A DNA stretch of 34,527 nt, taken from Candidatus Gastranaerophilales bacterium. Its GTDB lineage: Bacteria > Cyanobacteriota > Vampirovibrionia > Gastranaerophilales > Gastranaerophilaceae. The translations under genes and the position numbers were made by a program. Every line of letters starts with the position of its first letter. Position 1 is the stretch's first letter. The notes beneath the pieces are model-generated. The model was not told the origin of the DNA, ran no database searches, and saw only the letters and a program-made list of their open reading frames with translations. Positions 15,685 through 22,936 of this stretch are shown here, piece after piece. Where the stretch lies: positions 1-34,527 of the forward strand of contig CALVAN010000021.1 of assembly GCA_944325555.1 (NCBI GenBank), written 5' to 3'.

Positions 15685-16800
15685 TTAGAACTGGATATCA
15701 AATTTATCCACAGTACCGTGGTAAGCGCCTCTAAGCATTTGTTCAATCTCAACTTTATTGTCGCTGGATTCGATAGCAACATCTTTAGAGATTAAATCCT
15801 CTTTAATAAGCTGGAACAAGGACATGTTCATCGTAATCATGTCGTTGTAAGAACCTTTTTTAACAAGGTCGTAAATTTGTTCAAGCTCGTCTTTGATAAT
15901 AAAGTCTTTGATAGTAGGTGTAACCACCATAATCTCACAAGCAGGAATACGACCGTGACCGCTTTTGAGCGGTATAAGTTTTTGTGCAACACAGGCTTTG
16001 AGTGTTTCTGCAAGTTGTTTTCTTACACCTTCTCTGTCTTTTGGCTCAAACATGCCGACTATTCTGTTGACGGTTTGGATAGCATCGTTTGTGTGCAGAG
16101 ATGCAATAACAAGGTGACCTGTTTCTGCAGCCTTCATTGCGCTGGAGAGTGTTTCCAAATCTCTGATTTCGCCGATGAGTATAACATCGGGGTCTTGTCT
16201 TAATGCATATTTTACGCCGTCAGGGAAGGACAGAGTATCTATTTCGACCTGTCTTTGCGTAATAATACAGTTTTTGTTTGAATAAATAAACTCAATAGGG
16301 TCTTCGATTGTGATAATATGTTTGCGTTCGTTTTTGTTAATAAGGTCAATTAAAGACGCAATTGTTGTTGATTTACCACTACCGGTTGGACCTGTAACCA
16401 GTACGATACCGCTGTTAAACTTTGAAAACATGTTCAACGCAGGCGGCAGCCTTAACTGTTGAAATGTCGGTATTTCATAAGGAATGATTCTGAATACAAG
16501 AGATGTGTTGCCCATCTGGCGGGCGAGGTTGATTCTGAATCTTGAAATGCCTTTAATTTCATAAGAAAAGTCTAAATCAAAAGCAGATTGGACCTTTGTC
16601 CTCAAGTATTTAGGCAATACAATATTTAAAACATGCGATATATCCTTTTCCTTAATAACAGGATAGTTTGTTTTTACTATTTTGCCGTCTTTTCTTACTA
16701 CGGGAACTTCATCTATGCGCAGGTGCACGTCTGATACCTGCTCTGCCACTGCTTTTTTCAAGAATCCGTTTATATCAAATATTACTTCAGGTTTATCCAC
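15685..16800 (-). CDS. PilT-like type IV pilus ATPase, second copy
   Basis: Paralogue of the PilT at 1257. It has 371 residues from a GTG start with a GAGGAG ribosome site. Seen: ASD-type N-terminal domain (QVSDVHLRIDEVPVV), Walker A GPTGSGKST (137-145), TIEDPIEF (164-171), Walker B DPDVILIGEIRD (203-214), GHLVIASLHT (228-237). The PilT end signature is altered to TIKDFIIKDELEQIYDLVKK, so it is closer to an accessory retraction ATPase (PilU-like) or a divergent PilT. First gene of the operon with recO and deoC. Specific role uncertain. Confidence 0.85.
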   Translation of the reverse strand: MDKPEVIFDINGFLKKAVAEQVSDVHLRIDEVPVVRKDGKIVKTNYPVIKEKDISHVLNIVLPKYLRTKVQSAFDLDFSYEIKGISRFRINLARQMGNTSLVFRIIPYEIPTFQQLRLPPALNMFSKFNSGIVLVTGPTGSGKSTTIASLIDLINKNERKHIITIEDPIEFIYSNKNCIITQRQVEIDTLSFPDGVKYALRQDPDVILIGEIRDLETLSSAMKAAETGHLVIASLHTNDAIQTVNRIVGMFEPKDREGVRKQLAETLKACVAQKLIPLKSGHGRIPACEIMVVTPTIKDFIIKDELEQIYDLVKKGSYNDMITMNMSLFQLIKEDLISKDVAIESSDNKVEIEQMLRGAYHGTVDKFDIQF

Positions 16801-16981
16801 ACTAATCTCCTCATATCCTCTATTTTATATTGTATTATCTTTTGTAAAGAAAAGAAACAATTTTATAAAGCTTTACATAATTTTACTCAAGTTTTGAAAA
16901 AAAATGCCGTAATACAAACTATGAACCGAAGGGATAATAAAATTAAGGTTCATTGTTTATTACATAACTGGAGGCGTATTC

Positions 16982-17140
16982 GTGATTTCAAAGAACATGT
17001 ACCTGGAAATGGACGCAGACTTGGCTTTAGAAGAGCTCCAAGATGAATTGGAAGGAATCAAGCTAATGTTCAATGAAAAGAAATGTATCAAAGTAAGAAG
17101 GAAGGAGAAGAAATTCAAAAATAAAGTCTGCTGGGAATAA
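16982..17140 (+). CDS. Small protein, 52 residues, unknown
   Basis: A short frame starting with GTG, with a perfect GGAGG 7 bases upstream and a strong terminator 37 bases after its stop. The product begins MISKNMYLEMDADLALEELQ. The first 30 residues are acidic and helical, and the last 25 strongly basic (KVRRKEKKFKNK), ending KVCWE. It has no membrane segment and no motif I recognise. An ATG lies 5 codons inside, but the ribosome site fits the GTG better. A 7-bp inverted repeat (16921-16927 with 16947-16953) sits in its leader. It may be a small regulatory protein or the antitoxin of an unseen pair; neither can be shown. Confidence 0.6.
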   Translation: MISKNMYLEMDADLALEELQDELEGIKLMFNEKKCIKVRRKEKKFKNKVCWE

Positions 17141-17176
17141 CCCAAGCTTTTAATAAAACTGAATAAAAAATATATC

Positions 17177-17203
17177 AAACCGGCTTATCCCAAGCCGGTT
17201 TTT
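17177..17203 (+). terminator. Terminator after the 52-residue gene
   Basis: AAACCGGCTT (17177-17186) and AAGCCGGTTT (17192-17201) form a perfect 10-bp stem with a 5-base loop and a T run. Confidence 0.9.
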
Positions 17204-17385
17204 ACAATATTAACATTGACAAAAATCTAAAAAAAAACGAAAATACAATAAAGATATTGTACATATTTACCTTGGTAACGAATTGTTAAGAGCATGCTTT
17301 AAAAAAGTAAATTTAATTTTTTAGCAGACTTTATACTGATGTGATGTGTCAAATCAAAAATTTAATTAATAGGGCGGAATAGATT

Positions 17386-17697
17386 ATGTTTAATTTAAAA
17401 AATTTGAAAATCGTAAAACATATTAAGTCAATTAAACCACGTTTAAAATGGCTAATGTTTTCTCAAATGCAAGATTACAAAGTCAATTCAAAATATATTG
17501 ACATGATTTGTTCCGACAATGATACGGAAACCGCTAATGACAAACTCGAAGAAATTGTCAGAGCATCTTTAATCAGAGAGTTTACACCTGAAATTACAAA
17601 AATGAAATCGTATGATTTGTTGGTAGATGCGGTTGTACACAACTTAAAGAAAAAACAATTAGAAGCATACGACGCAGCTTTTGACGAAGAAAACTAG
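17386..17697 (+). CDS. Hypothetical protein, 103 residues
   Basis: Starts at ATG with a GGCGGA stretch about 10 bases upstream as ribosome site. The product has a basic first third (MFNLKNLKIVKHIKSIKPRL) and an acidic, helical remainder with LEEIVRASLIREFTPEI and SYDLLVDAVVHNLKKKQLEA. No membrane segment, Cys or known motif is seen. It stands alone between the terminator at 17177-17203 and the convergent Xre-type regulator. I do not recognise it; by size and charge it could be a small DNA-linked or phage-derived protein, without evidence for either. Confidence 0.7.
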   Translation: MFNLKNLKIVKHIKSIKPRLKWLMFSQMQDYKVNSKYIDMICSDNDTETANDKLEEIVRASLIREFTPEITKMKSYDLLVDAVVHNLKKKQLEAYDAAFDEEN

Positions 17698-17739
17698 TTT
17701 CTTCTGTTTTATTTAAGCCAAAGTCTTGTATGTCAAAAA

Positions 17740-17952
17740 TTATTCTGTTTTATCGGGGATATATACGAGAATATCATTCGGCGTGCATTCTAGCGCCCAG
17801 CAAAGCTTGTCCAGAGTGTCAAATTCAATGCCAACATTTACATCGTTATAAAGATTAAGCACTGTATCATAACTGAGCCCCGACATTCTTGCGAGTTCAG
17901 CTTTGTTTATTCGTTTGCTACCCATTATTGTTGATAAATTGTTCTTTATCAT
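17740..17952 (-). CDS. Small Xre-type helix-turn-helix regulator
   Basis: DNA-binding protein of 70 residues from the ATG at 17952. The sequence MIKNNLSTIMGSKRINKAEL, then ARMSGLSYDTVLNLYND (recognition part), then FDTLDKLCWALECTPNDILVYIP matches the compact Cro/CI-like family (HTH_26 type), whose members are about 70 residues and begin with this MIKNNL pattern. The frame stays open to a TTG at 18009, but the family start is clearly at 17952. No effector domain. It is divergent from the frameshifted gene at 18058, a typical regulator-target arrangement in mobile or accessory DNA. Confidence 0.88.
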   Translation of the reverse strand: MIKNNLSTIMGSKRINKAELARMSGLSYDTVLNLYNDVNVGIEFDTLDKLCWALECTPNDILVYIPDKTE

Positions 17953-18057
17953 ATGGGAATTGTAACAGTTGCTAAAATATCCGTTGATATTCAGGATACT
18001 ATTATTCAATATAAAGATAGTAGTCGATAAAATTAGAAATATAACTTAACAATAAAA

Positions 18058-18367
18058 ATGAAATACTATGACGTAACCCCGGCAGCAAAACACACCATCT
18101 TGTCAAAAAAATGACGAATCCGATTTTGATGAGCTGCTTGCAACTCTTGATGACATATTTATTGACATTATTCAGCTAAAGGGGTTTATGACTATGCTTG
18201 AAGTGCTTGAACAATTTAAAGACAAAAAGGGTCGAATAGATTTTGATTACATAGAAACCTACATCCGCAGCAAAGCATTAAAAGTAAGAAAGCGAAAAGA
18301 CAATGTAGACGCCTGTATTGAAGAAATACAGTTCCAAAAATCAGCTCAGCGGCAAAATTGCGGGTAA
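18058..18367 (+). pseudogene. Gene frameshifted at an A7 tract (about 100 residues if joined)
   Basis: An ATG at 18058 opens MKYYDVTPAAKHTILSKK and stops at TGA 18112-18114, just after seven A (18105-18111). The -1 frame across the A7 run continues with NDESDFDELLATLDDIFI for about 80 more codons to TAA 18365-18367. Removing one A would give a single frame of about 102 residues, rich in Asp/Glu first and Lys/Arg later (RSKALKVRKRKD). It may be a decayed gene, a sequencing error or a site of transcriptional slippage. No family recognised. Divergent from the Xre regulator. No clear ribosome site. Confidence 0.5.
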
Positions 18368-18419
18368 TATTTTATGTTGCAATTTTTTAAAAGAAAAAAG
18401 TATTCCTGAATAAGGAAAA

Positions 18420-18440
18420 GGCAAGATATATAGTCTTGCC
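18420..18440 (-). terminator. Likely terminator of the 629-residue gene
   Basis: GGCAAGA (18420-18426) pairs with TCTTGCC (18434-18440). On the minus strand the stem is followed by TTTTCC, and it lies about 45 bases beyond the stop of the gene ending at 18487. Confidence 0.5.
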
Positions 18441-18486
18441 CTTTGTAATAGATGATGTATATAGTTAAGTTTAATAGATTTTTTTA

Positions 18487-20376
18487 TTAGTACATCTTCG
18501 GATATGGAGAAACATACAAGTCTTCAAATCCTAAACCTGAGCCCATTGGCGGCTGTGCCGTCATAGTTGTGTAAGCACCTGCGCCATACGGATTGGTTGC
18601 ATATTGCTGATTTTGCTGTTGAGAAGAGAGAAACTCATCTGCGTTGTTTAATGCCTGCTGGCTGCTGTTCATTGCGTTTATGTAATCTTGCATAGCCTGT
18701 GCTGATTCAAACCCGTAGGATTGTGCTATCATATCGGCTTCGCTCAATTCTTGTCCTGTCGGTGCTGAGGTATTTGCAAGATAATAAGTACCGTATGCAA
18801 GTCCGACTTTTGGAAGATGTTTTTGTGCAGCTACTTGATAGTTTGCATTTTTTAGAATTTGTTTGTCTTTGACAATTGTTTTTTCGATTCTTTCAATTCT
18901 TGCTGCAATGCTTTGTTTTTGCGCATCAGTTTTTGCGGTTCTTAATTGGTCGTTAAGTCTTACAATGTCTGCTTGTGCTTTTTGTACATTGTGTTGTGCA
19001 ACTTCAACCTTTTGTTGTTTTTTGATGCCTTTCAAAATTTTCTGCTGCAGTTTGAGTTCGGCTTCCAGTGCAGGTTTTTGGTCATCGGCAGCTGTTTTTA
19101 TACTTTCTTTAAGATTTTTAATATATTGTTCTTTTGCTTCCATAGCTTTGTTAAAGCCGACTTTGTATTTTGAATCAATTACATCTGCCATTTGATACAG
19201 TTGCTCTCTTTGAGCCGTCAATCTTGCTTTGTCTGCTGCCGATACAGTCGGGTCAGCAAGTTTTGCTTCAACATCGGTTATTTGTTTTTCAAGTGAGTCA
19301 ATCACTTTATTTTTACCGTCATTAACGTTTAATCTTGTTTGATTAAGTAACTTTTCATTATTCAATTTTGCAATTTGTTCATTGATTTGAGCAACTCGTT
19401 TTGCATCCGGAGCAGTTGCAAGTTCATCATTTAATGCTTTAATTTTTGCATCAATATCATTAATATTTTTGTTGAACTTTTTGTCCATGGTTTCGGTATA
19501 ATTTTTGTGACCGTTTTTGTAAGAGAAGGCCTGCTGCATATTGGGCTTAACGGTGTTTTGATAATAACCGCGTACCGCATTAAACGATTTTATTGGTGAT
19601 TGGGTGAATAATGCTTTACCGCCGTTTATTGTTGCTTTTCCTGCAATCTTAAAGCAATCACGTGTAGCTCTTAAAGAGCTTGTAACCATATTGCCTTTAG
19701 GTACGGGTGCACCTGCCGATTTTAATGCGCCTTTTGCACCGGCTACGGAACCTACTAGGGCGGTTGTTCCGCTACCTATTTCCTGCCAAGCTGCTTCAGC
19801 TTCTGCATCTGTTTTTGCTGTAGCTGCTTTATAAACCCCTTTACCGGTTTGTACGGCTGCAACAGTTGCACCTGCAGCGACTAAGAACGGTGTGGCTGCT
19901 CCGCCTGTTGCTACTGTTAAAGCAACAGCACCTGCAGCAACGCCTACGGTAGTAAGTGTTCTTTTTAAGCTGAATTTGCCGTTTTCATCACAAACCATTC
20001 CTTTAAAGAAGTTGCCGACACCTTTAAAGAAGTTTTTTACTTTTTTGCCGGCGCTTATTTTTCCGTCATCTTTGCCGTCACCTTGTGCAACCTGCGGTGC
20101 GGTAGCAGTTTGCTGTTGTGTTGTTTGTACGGTATCAACGGGAGCTTGTACGGAAGTATTCTGGGCAGCTTGATTTTGCATTGCGGCTTGTTGTTGCTGC
20201 AATTGTTGCTGTTGTTGTAACTGCTGTTGCTGCAATTGTGCCTGCTGCATAGCACGATTATATTGTGCTTGTTGCATTTGTTGTGCTTGCTGCATTGATT
20301 GCAGTAAGTACATCCAGTACAAATTGTTTTGATAATTTGTCGGTATTCCGGCACCAAAACTCATTCCGTATCCCAT
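18487..20376 (-). CDS. Gln-rich, Gly-zipper and coiled-coil protein, 629 residues, unknown
   Basis: Starts with ATG after an AGAAAGG ribosome site. Layout: N-terminus MGYGMSFGAGIPTN; a Gln/Met-rich tract (about 28-80) with several runs of Gln; a linker; a Gly/Ala-rich hydrophobic region (about 140-185, VGVAAGAVALTVATGGAATP) that could be a membrane-inserting glycine zipper; then a long Lys/Glu/Gln-rich coiled coil (about 295-510) with repeated DIxAKIxxLNDEL-type heptads; then a Tyr/Gly/Gln-rich tail. No signal peptide is seen. I do not recognise the family. The build resembles scaffold, surface or phage tail-measure proteins, but no phage genes are near. It stands in the accessory stretch next to decayed genes. 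Confidence 0.8.
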   Translation of the reverse strand: MGYGMSFGAGIPTNYQNNLYWMYLLQSMQQAQQMQQAQYNRAMQQAQLQQQQLQQQQQLQQQQAAMQNQAAQNTSVQAPVDTVQTTQQQTATAPQVAQGDGKDDGKISAGKKVKNFFKGVGNFFKGMVCDENGKFSLKRTLTTVGVAAGAVALTVATGGAATPFLVAAGATVAAVQTGKGVYKAATAKTDAEAEAAWQEIGSGTTALVGSVAGAKGALKSAGAPVPKGNMVTSSLRATRDCFKIAGKATINGGKALFTQSPIKSFNAVRGYYQNTVKPNMQQAFSYKNGHKNYTETMDKKFNKNINDIDAKIKALNDELATAPDAKRVAQINEQIAKLNNEKLLNQTRLNVNDGKNKVIDSLEKQITDVEAKLADPTVSAADKARLTAQREQLYQMADVIDSKYKVGFNKAMEAKEQYIKNLKESIKTAADDQKPALEAELKLQQKILKGIKKQQKVEVAQHNVQKAQADIVRLNDQLRTAKTDAQKQSIAARIERIEKTIVKDKQILKNANYQVAAQKHLPKVGLAYGTYYLANTSAPTGQELSEADMIAQSYGFESAQAMQDYINAMNSSQQALNNADEFLSSQQQNQQYATNPYGAGAYTTMTAQPPMGSGLGFEDLYVSPYPKMY

Positions 20377-20564
20377 ATAATACCTTTCTCTAAATAATAA
20401 ATTCCCGTATAAATATAATCTCTTAAATTCCCTTATTAAAATAAAGTTATTTTTTTTGATAAAATTGCTTAAAATAACAAGTGTGTTAAGAAATGTTACG
20501 ACAGTATTTGCAGAATTATATGTTAAATAGTCAATTAATGTAAAAAATGGAAAAAATAAACATT
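20377..20564. other. Non-coding AT-rich spacer
   Basis: The upstream region of the 629-residue gene. No gene or stable hairpin is evident. Together with the glycosyltransferase remnant that follows, it makes a gap of about 430 bases without an intact gene. Confidence 0.5.
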
Positions 20565-20694
20565 ATGACCTAAATATCCGTAATAGTACCTGTTTATAAA
20601 GTAGAAAAATATTTTAAGCTTTTGATCTCGGATTGAATAAAATGGTGATTTTGTTTTTATCGATAGAGGAAATTTCAACCAAAATTTTATGTAA
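20565..20694 (+). pseudogene. Remnant of a family 2 glycosyltransferase
   Basis: Reading from ATG 20565 gives MT, a stop (TAA 20571), then ISVIVPVYKVEKYFKLLISD and another stop (20634). The string ISVIVPVYKVEKYF is the nucleotide-sugar-binding N-terminus of GT2 glycosyltransferases. In the +1 frame from 20641, NGDFVFIDRGN faintly resembles the GDxxxFIDSDD stretch found about 80 residues later in the intact family, which would mean an internal deletion; that second part is weaker. The next functional gene pair includes a CMP-sugar synthetase, so this may be what is left of a surface polysaccharide gene. Confidence 0.45.
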
Positions 20695-20735
20695 CATTAT
20701 TATAAAGATTACTCAAAATGATATAGAAAATATAA

Positions 20736-20797
20736 CCTTTTGATGTATAATATAATGGTAAATGTTGCTATACACAGATAGGGAAATCATCAAAAGG
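20736..20797 (+). promoter_or_regulatory. Promoter region of the RHH-NeuA unit with flanking inverted repeat
   Basis: CCTTTTGATG (20736-20745) and CATCAAAAGG (20788-20797) are perfect inverted copies. Between them are two overlapping TATAAT boxes (20746-20751 and 20751-20756). The right copy overlaps the ribosome site AAAAGGAG of the RHH gene. It could be an operator for the RHH protein, or the two copies could pair in a longer transcript and hide the ribosome site. Confidence 0.5.
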
Positions 20798-20804
20798 AGA
20801 AAAT

Positions 20805-20993
20805 ATGGCAAGAATTCTGGTATCAATGCCCGATGAATTTTTAAGCAAAATTGACCAGGTAGCTGACAGCGAACAAAGAACAAGAAGCGAATTGGTTAGA
20901 GAAGCTTTAAGAAGTTATATAAAACGTACAAAATTGCCAAGCCCCCAAAAAGCTTTGAGCAATGCAAAAATTCTTGAAGAAATTTTAGACTAA
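20805..20993 (+). CDS. Ribbon-helix-helix (CopG/Arc-type) DNA-binding protein
   Basis: A 62-residue protein; MARILVSMPDEFLSKIDQVA forms the beta strand and first helix, and RTRSELVREALRSYIKR the second helix of the RHH fold, as in CopG, NikR N-termini and antitoxins. It probably acts as a dimer of dimers on DNA. A strong AAAAGGAG ribosome site precedes the ATG. The NeuA-like gene begins 2 bases after its stop, so the two are translated together. No toxin gene of known type follows, so autoregulation of the operon is more likely than a toxin-antitoxin role. Confidence 0.88.
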   Translation: MARILVSMPDEFLSKIDQVADSEQRTRSELVREALRSYIKRTKLPSPQKALSNAKILEEILD

Positions 20994-20995
20994 AA

Positions 20996-21715
20996 ATGGA
21001 AATACTCGCAATAATACCTGTTAGAGGCGGTTCTAAGGGGATTCCCGGCAAAAATATAAAACTTCTGGCAAATCGTCCGCTGGTTGCATATTCAATAGAT
21101 GCGGCTAAAGATTCAAAATATGTCACAAGAACGGTAGTTTCAACGGAATCACCCGAAATAAAACAGGTTGTGCAAGACCTTGGTGCTGAGGTTGTGGACA
21201 GACCGCAAGAACTTGCGCAGGATGAAACCAAAACAGCACCGGTTTTACTTCAGGTTTTGGATTATTTAAAACAAACCGAGGATTACGAACCAAAGATAGT
21301 TGTTTTACTGCAGGCAACTTGCCCGTTAAGAGATTCTAAGGAGCTTGACGAGGCATTTGAGTTGTTTTTTAAAAAAGAAAAACAAGGATGTGATTCTGTT
21401 TTTGCAGGCAAAATGCTTGGTACAACCCATGCAAAATGGCGTCAAAACCCTGATACAGGCAAATACGAGTGTCTTTATGACTACAGAAACAGGCCGAGGC
21501 GTCAGGATAAGGACAGACATTTCCCTATGCTTCGGGAAACAGGTGCCACTTATATAATAAAAACCGAGGTTATGAAAGAGGTTAACGATTTTATCGGTAA
21601 AAGTCCTGAAGTATATTTTGGCGGAACCTGTGTTGATATAGACACTGTTTCTGATTTTGAAACGGCTGCAGCTATAATTGAACAAAGACGCTCTGCGCAA
21701 AACGGATGTGTGTAA
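20996..21715 (+). CDS. CMP-nonulosonate (NeuA-like) cytidylyltransferase
   Basis: Activates a nine-carbon acid sugar (sialic, legionaminic or pseudaminic acid type) with CTP to a CMP-sugar for surface glycans. It has 239 residues, the single-domain length. Seen: AIIPVRGGSKGIPGKNIK (5-22), the CTP-binding loop; VSTESPEI; LLQATCPLRDSKELDEA, with the family's LQPTSPLR-type motif; and DIDTVSDFETA near the end. It is not KdsB-like, so it does not serve Kdo. No neuB, neuC, pseB or legB lies in the window, so the exact sugar is unknown. Co-transcribed with the RHH gene and overlapping the next gene at TAATG. Confidence 0.85.
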   Translation: MEILAIIPVRGGSKGIPGKNIKLLANRPLVAYSIDAAKDSKYVTRTVVSTESPEIKQVVQDLGAEVVDRPQELAQDETKTAPVLLQVLDYLKQTEDYEPKIVVLLQATCPLRDSKELDEAFELFFKKEKQGCDSVFAGKMLGTTHAKWRQNPDTGKYECLYDYRNRPRRQDKDRHFPMLRETGATYIIKTEVMKEVNDFIGKSPEVYFGGTCVDIDTVSDFETAAAIIEQRRSAQNGCV

Positions 21716-22290
21716 TGGATAAAAACAACAAAGAAATATTGTATTCGGACTTTACAAGCCTTGATAGTATTATGTCATCTGTTTTGCAAAATTCGAACCT
21801 TAAACAAGGAGTTAAAAAAGCGTCATTGTTTAAATTTTGGCCCAAAATTGCCGGGAAAAAATTTGAAAAATATTCAAGACCCGAATCCGTAACAAATGCA
21901 AATGTGCTTGTTATAGCTTGTGCCAATGCAGCCGTAAGTTCTGAATTAACAATGTTTAAACAGGATATTTTAAAAAAGATAAAAACTTATGCCAATCCTC
22001 TAGGGATAGAAATTGATGATATAAATTTTTCTCACAAAATTTGGAAATCCCAGCAAAAAGAAGACGTCTCGCAATACAAAGAGCCTGCTAATCCGTATAA
22101 AAGAGATTTAACAAACTTTAATCCTGATGAAATAGAGCTTGACCCCAAAGAAGTTGAAGCTATAAAAAAGAGTGTTGAAAATAATACCTTTGCAACACCT
22201 CAGCAGCGCAAAAAAATGTTTGATGCGATTATTCTTGACCTTAAAGTTCAAAAATATGACAACGCAAGGAAGAATAATTCTACCCCATAG
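21715..22290 (+). CDS. DciA-like (DUF721) protein
   Basis: DUF721 proteins include DciA, the ancestral loader of the DnaB replicative helicase. From ATG 21715 it has 191 residues. The DUF721 core is seen at about 40-95: KFWPKIAGKKFEKYSRP, then NANVLVIACANAAVSSELTM, then KQDILKKIKTY. A charged C-terminal half (about 110-191) is less conserved. The ATG overlaps the neuA-like stop (TAATG). An ATG three codons earlier (21706) is possible. Its last 11 bases overlap the convergent bioY end. DnaB is not in the window; the role follows from the family. Confidence 0.75.
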   Translation: MDKNNKEILYSDFTSLDSIMSSVLQNSNLKQGVKKASLFKFWPKIAGKKFEKYSRPESVTNANVLVIACANAAVSSELTMFKQDILKKIKTYANPLGIEIDDINFSHKIWKSQQKEDVSQYKEPANPYKRDLTNFNPDEIELDPKEVEAIKKSVENNTFATPQQRKKMFDAIILDLKVQKYDNARKNNSTP

Positions 22291-22936
22291 AAACCCACAG
22301 AATCTGTCTTACGGGTTTTGCAAGCAGTATGGCAAGATAGCCGAATACACAGTCATAAATCATTTTTGTGCTGCTTTGCATTGCAATCCAGTTGGAAACT
22401 TCGGTAAACGGGTCACGGTGTATAATCGCCATAAGTATCAGATAAAACACACCTATTATATGAATGGTTAAAACACCTAGTATTGTAGCCTTGGCAACAT
22501 TTGAGTAGCTGAATTTATCCTTGAGCATAAAAGATACGATAAACACAGCCGGTATGTAAGCCAAAATATAGCCGAAATTATACTGAAACAGGTACCCTAT
22601 GCCCCCGCCCAGCGCAAATATCGGAAAACATGTCAGTCCAAGCAATATATATATCACAACCGAAGTAATCCCGAATCTGCAGCCTATCAGAGCGGCAATG
22701 AAAAGAATGGTGGGAATCTGCGGAATATAAATGCAATGTTTGAGTTTTAAAAAACCTGGTTCCATCGGATTCCAAGAAGCAAAAATATAATGGTTAAAAT
22801 CAAGCTGTGTAAAGGTTGAGATAATAATCAAAAATACACACCAGCCCATAACAACCAGGGTCCCCAGTGTTATGCGGAGCTTTTTGTTTTCTGCATTGAA
22901 GGTATCCAGTTCATCTTTCAGGCGTTTTGTGTTCAT
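22280..22936 (-). CDS. bioY: BioY-family biotin transporter (S component)
   Basis: Substrate-binding membrane subunit of a biotin ECF transporter; some BioY work alone, and EcfA/EcfT are not nearby. It has 218 residues with about six membrane segments and a hydrophilic N-terminus of about 25 residues. The stretch IPQIPTILFIAALIGCRFGI, then YILLGLTCFPIFALGGGIGY, then FGYILAYIPAVFIV follows the BioY pattern of a proline-rich loop, PxF-GGG-GY and a Gly-Tyr motif. It starts in the rimI stop (ATGA overlap), so both are on one transcript. Biotin uptake fits a host-associated auxotroph. Confidence 0.78.
   Translation of the reverse strand: MNTKRLKDELDTFNAENKKLRITLGTLVVMGWCVFLIIISTFTQLDFNHYIFASWNPMEPGFLKLKHCIYIPQIPTILFIAALIGCRFGITSVVIYILLGLTCFPIFALGGGIGYLFQYNFGYILAYIPAVFIVSFMLKDKFSYSNVAKATILGVLTIHIIGVFYLILMAIIHRDPFTEVSNWIAMQSSTKMIYDCVFGYLAILLAKPVRQILWVSMG

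Noticed and set aside
17740-18367. Xre regulator plus the frameshifted gene as a toxin-antitoxin pair
   Set aside because: They are divergent, not co-transcribed, and the second frame matches no toxin family I know.
20185-20300. CAG/CAA repeat as a CRISPR or microsatellite
   Set aside because: It is the Gln-coding tract of the 629-residue gene, with irregular codon order and no spacer-repeat structure.
20805-21715. RHH gene plus neighbour as a toxin-antitoxin system
   Set aside because: The neighbour has a complete cytidylyltransferase sequence with the CTP loop and no toxin features.
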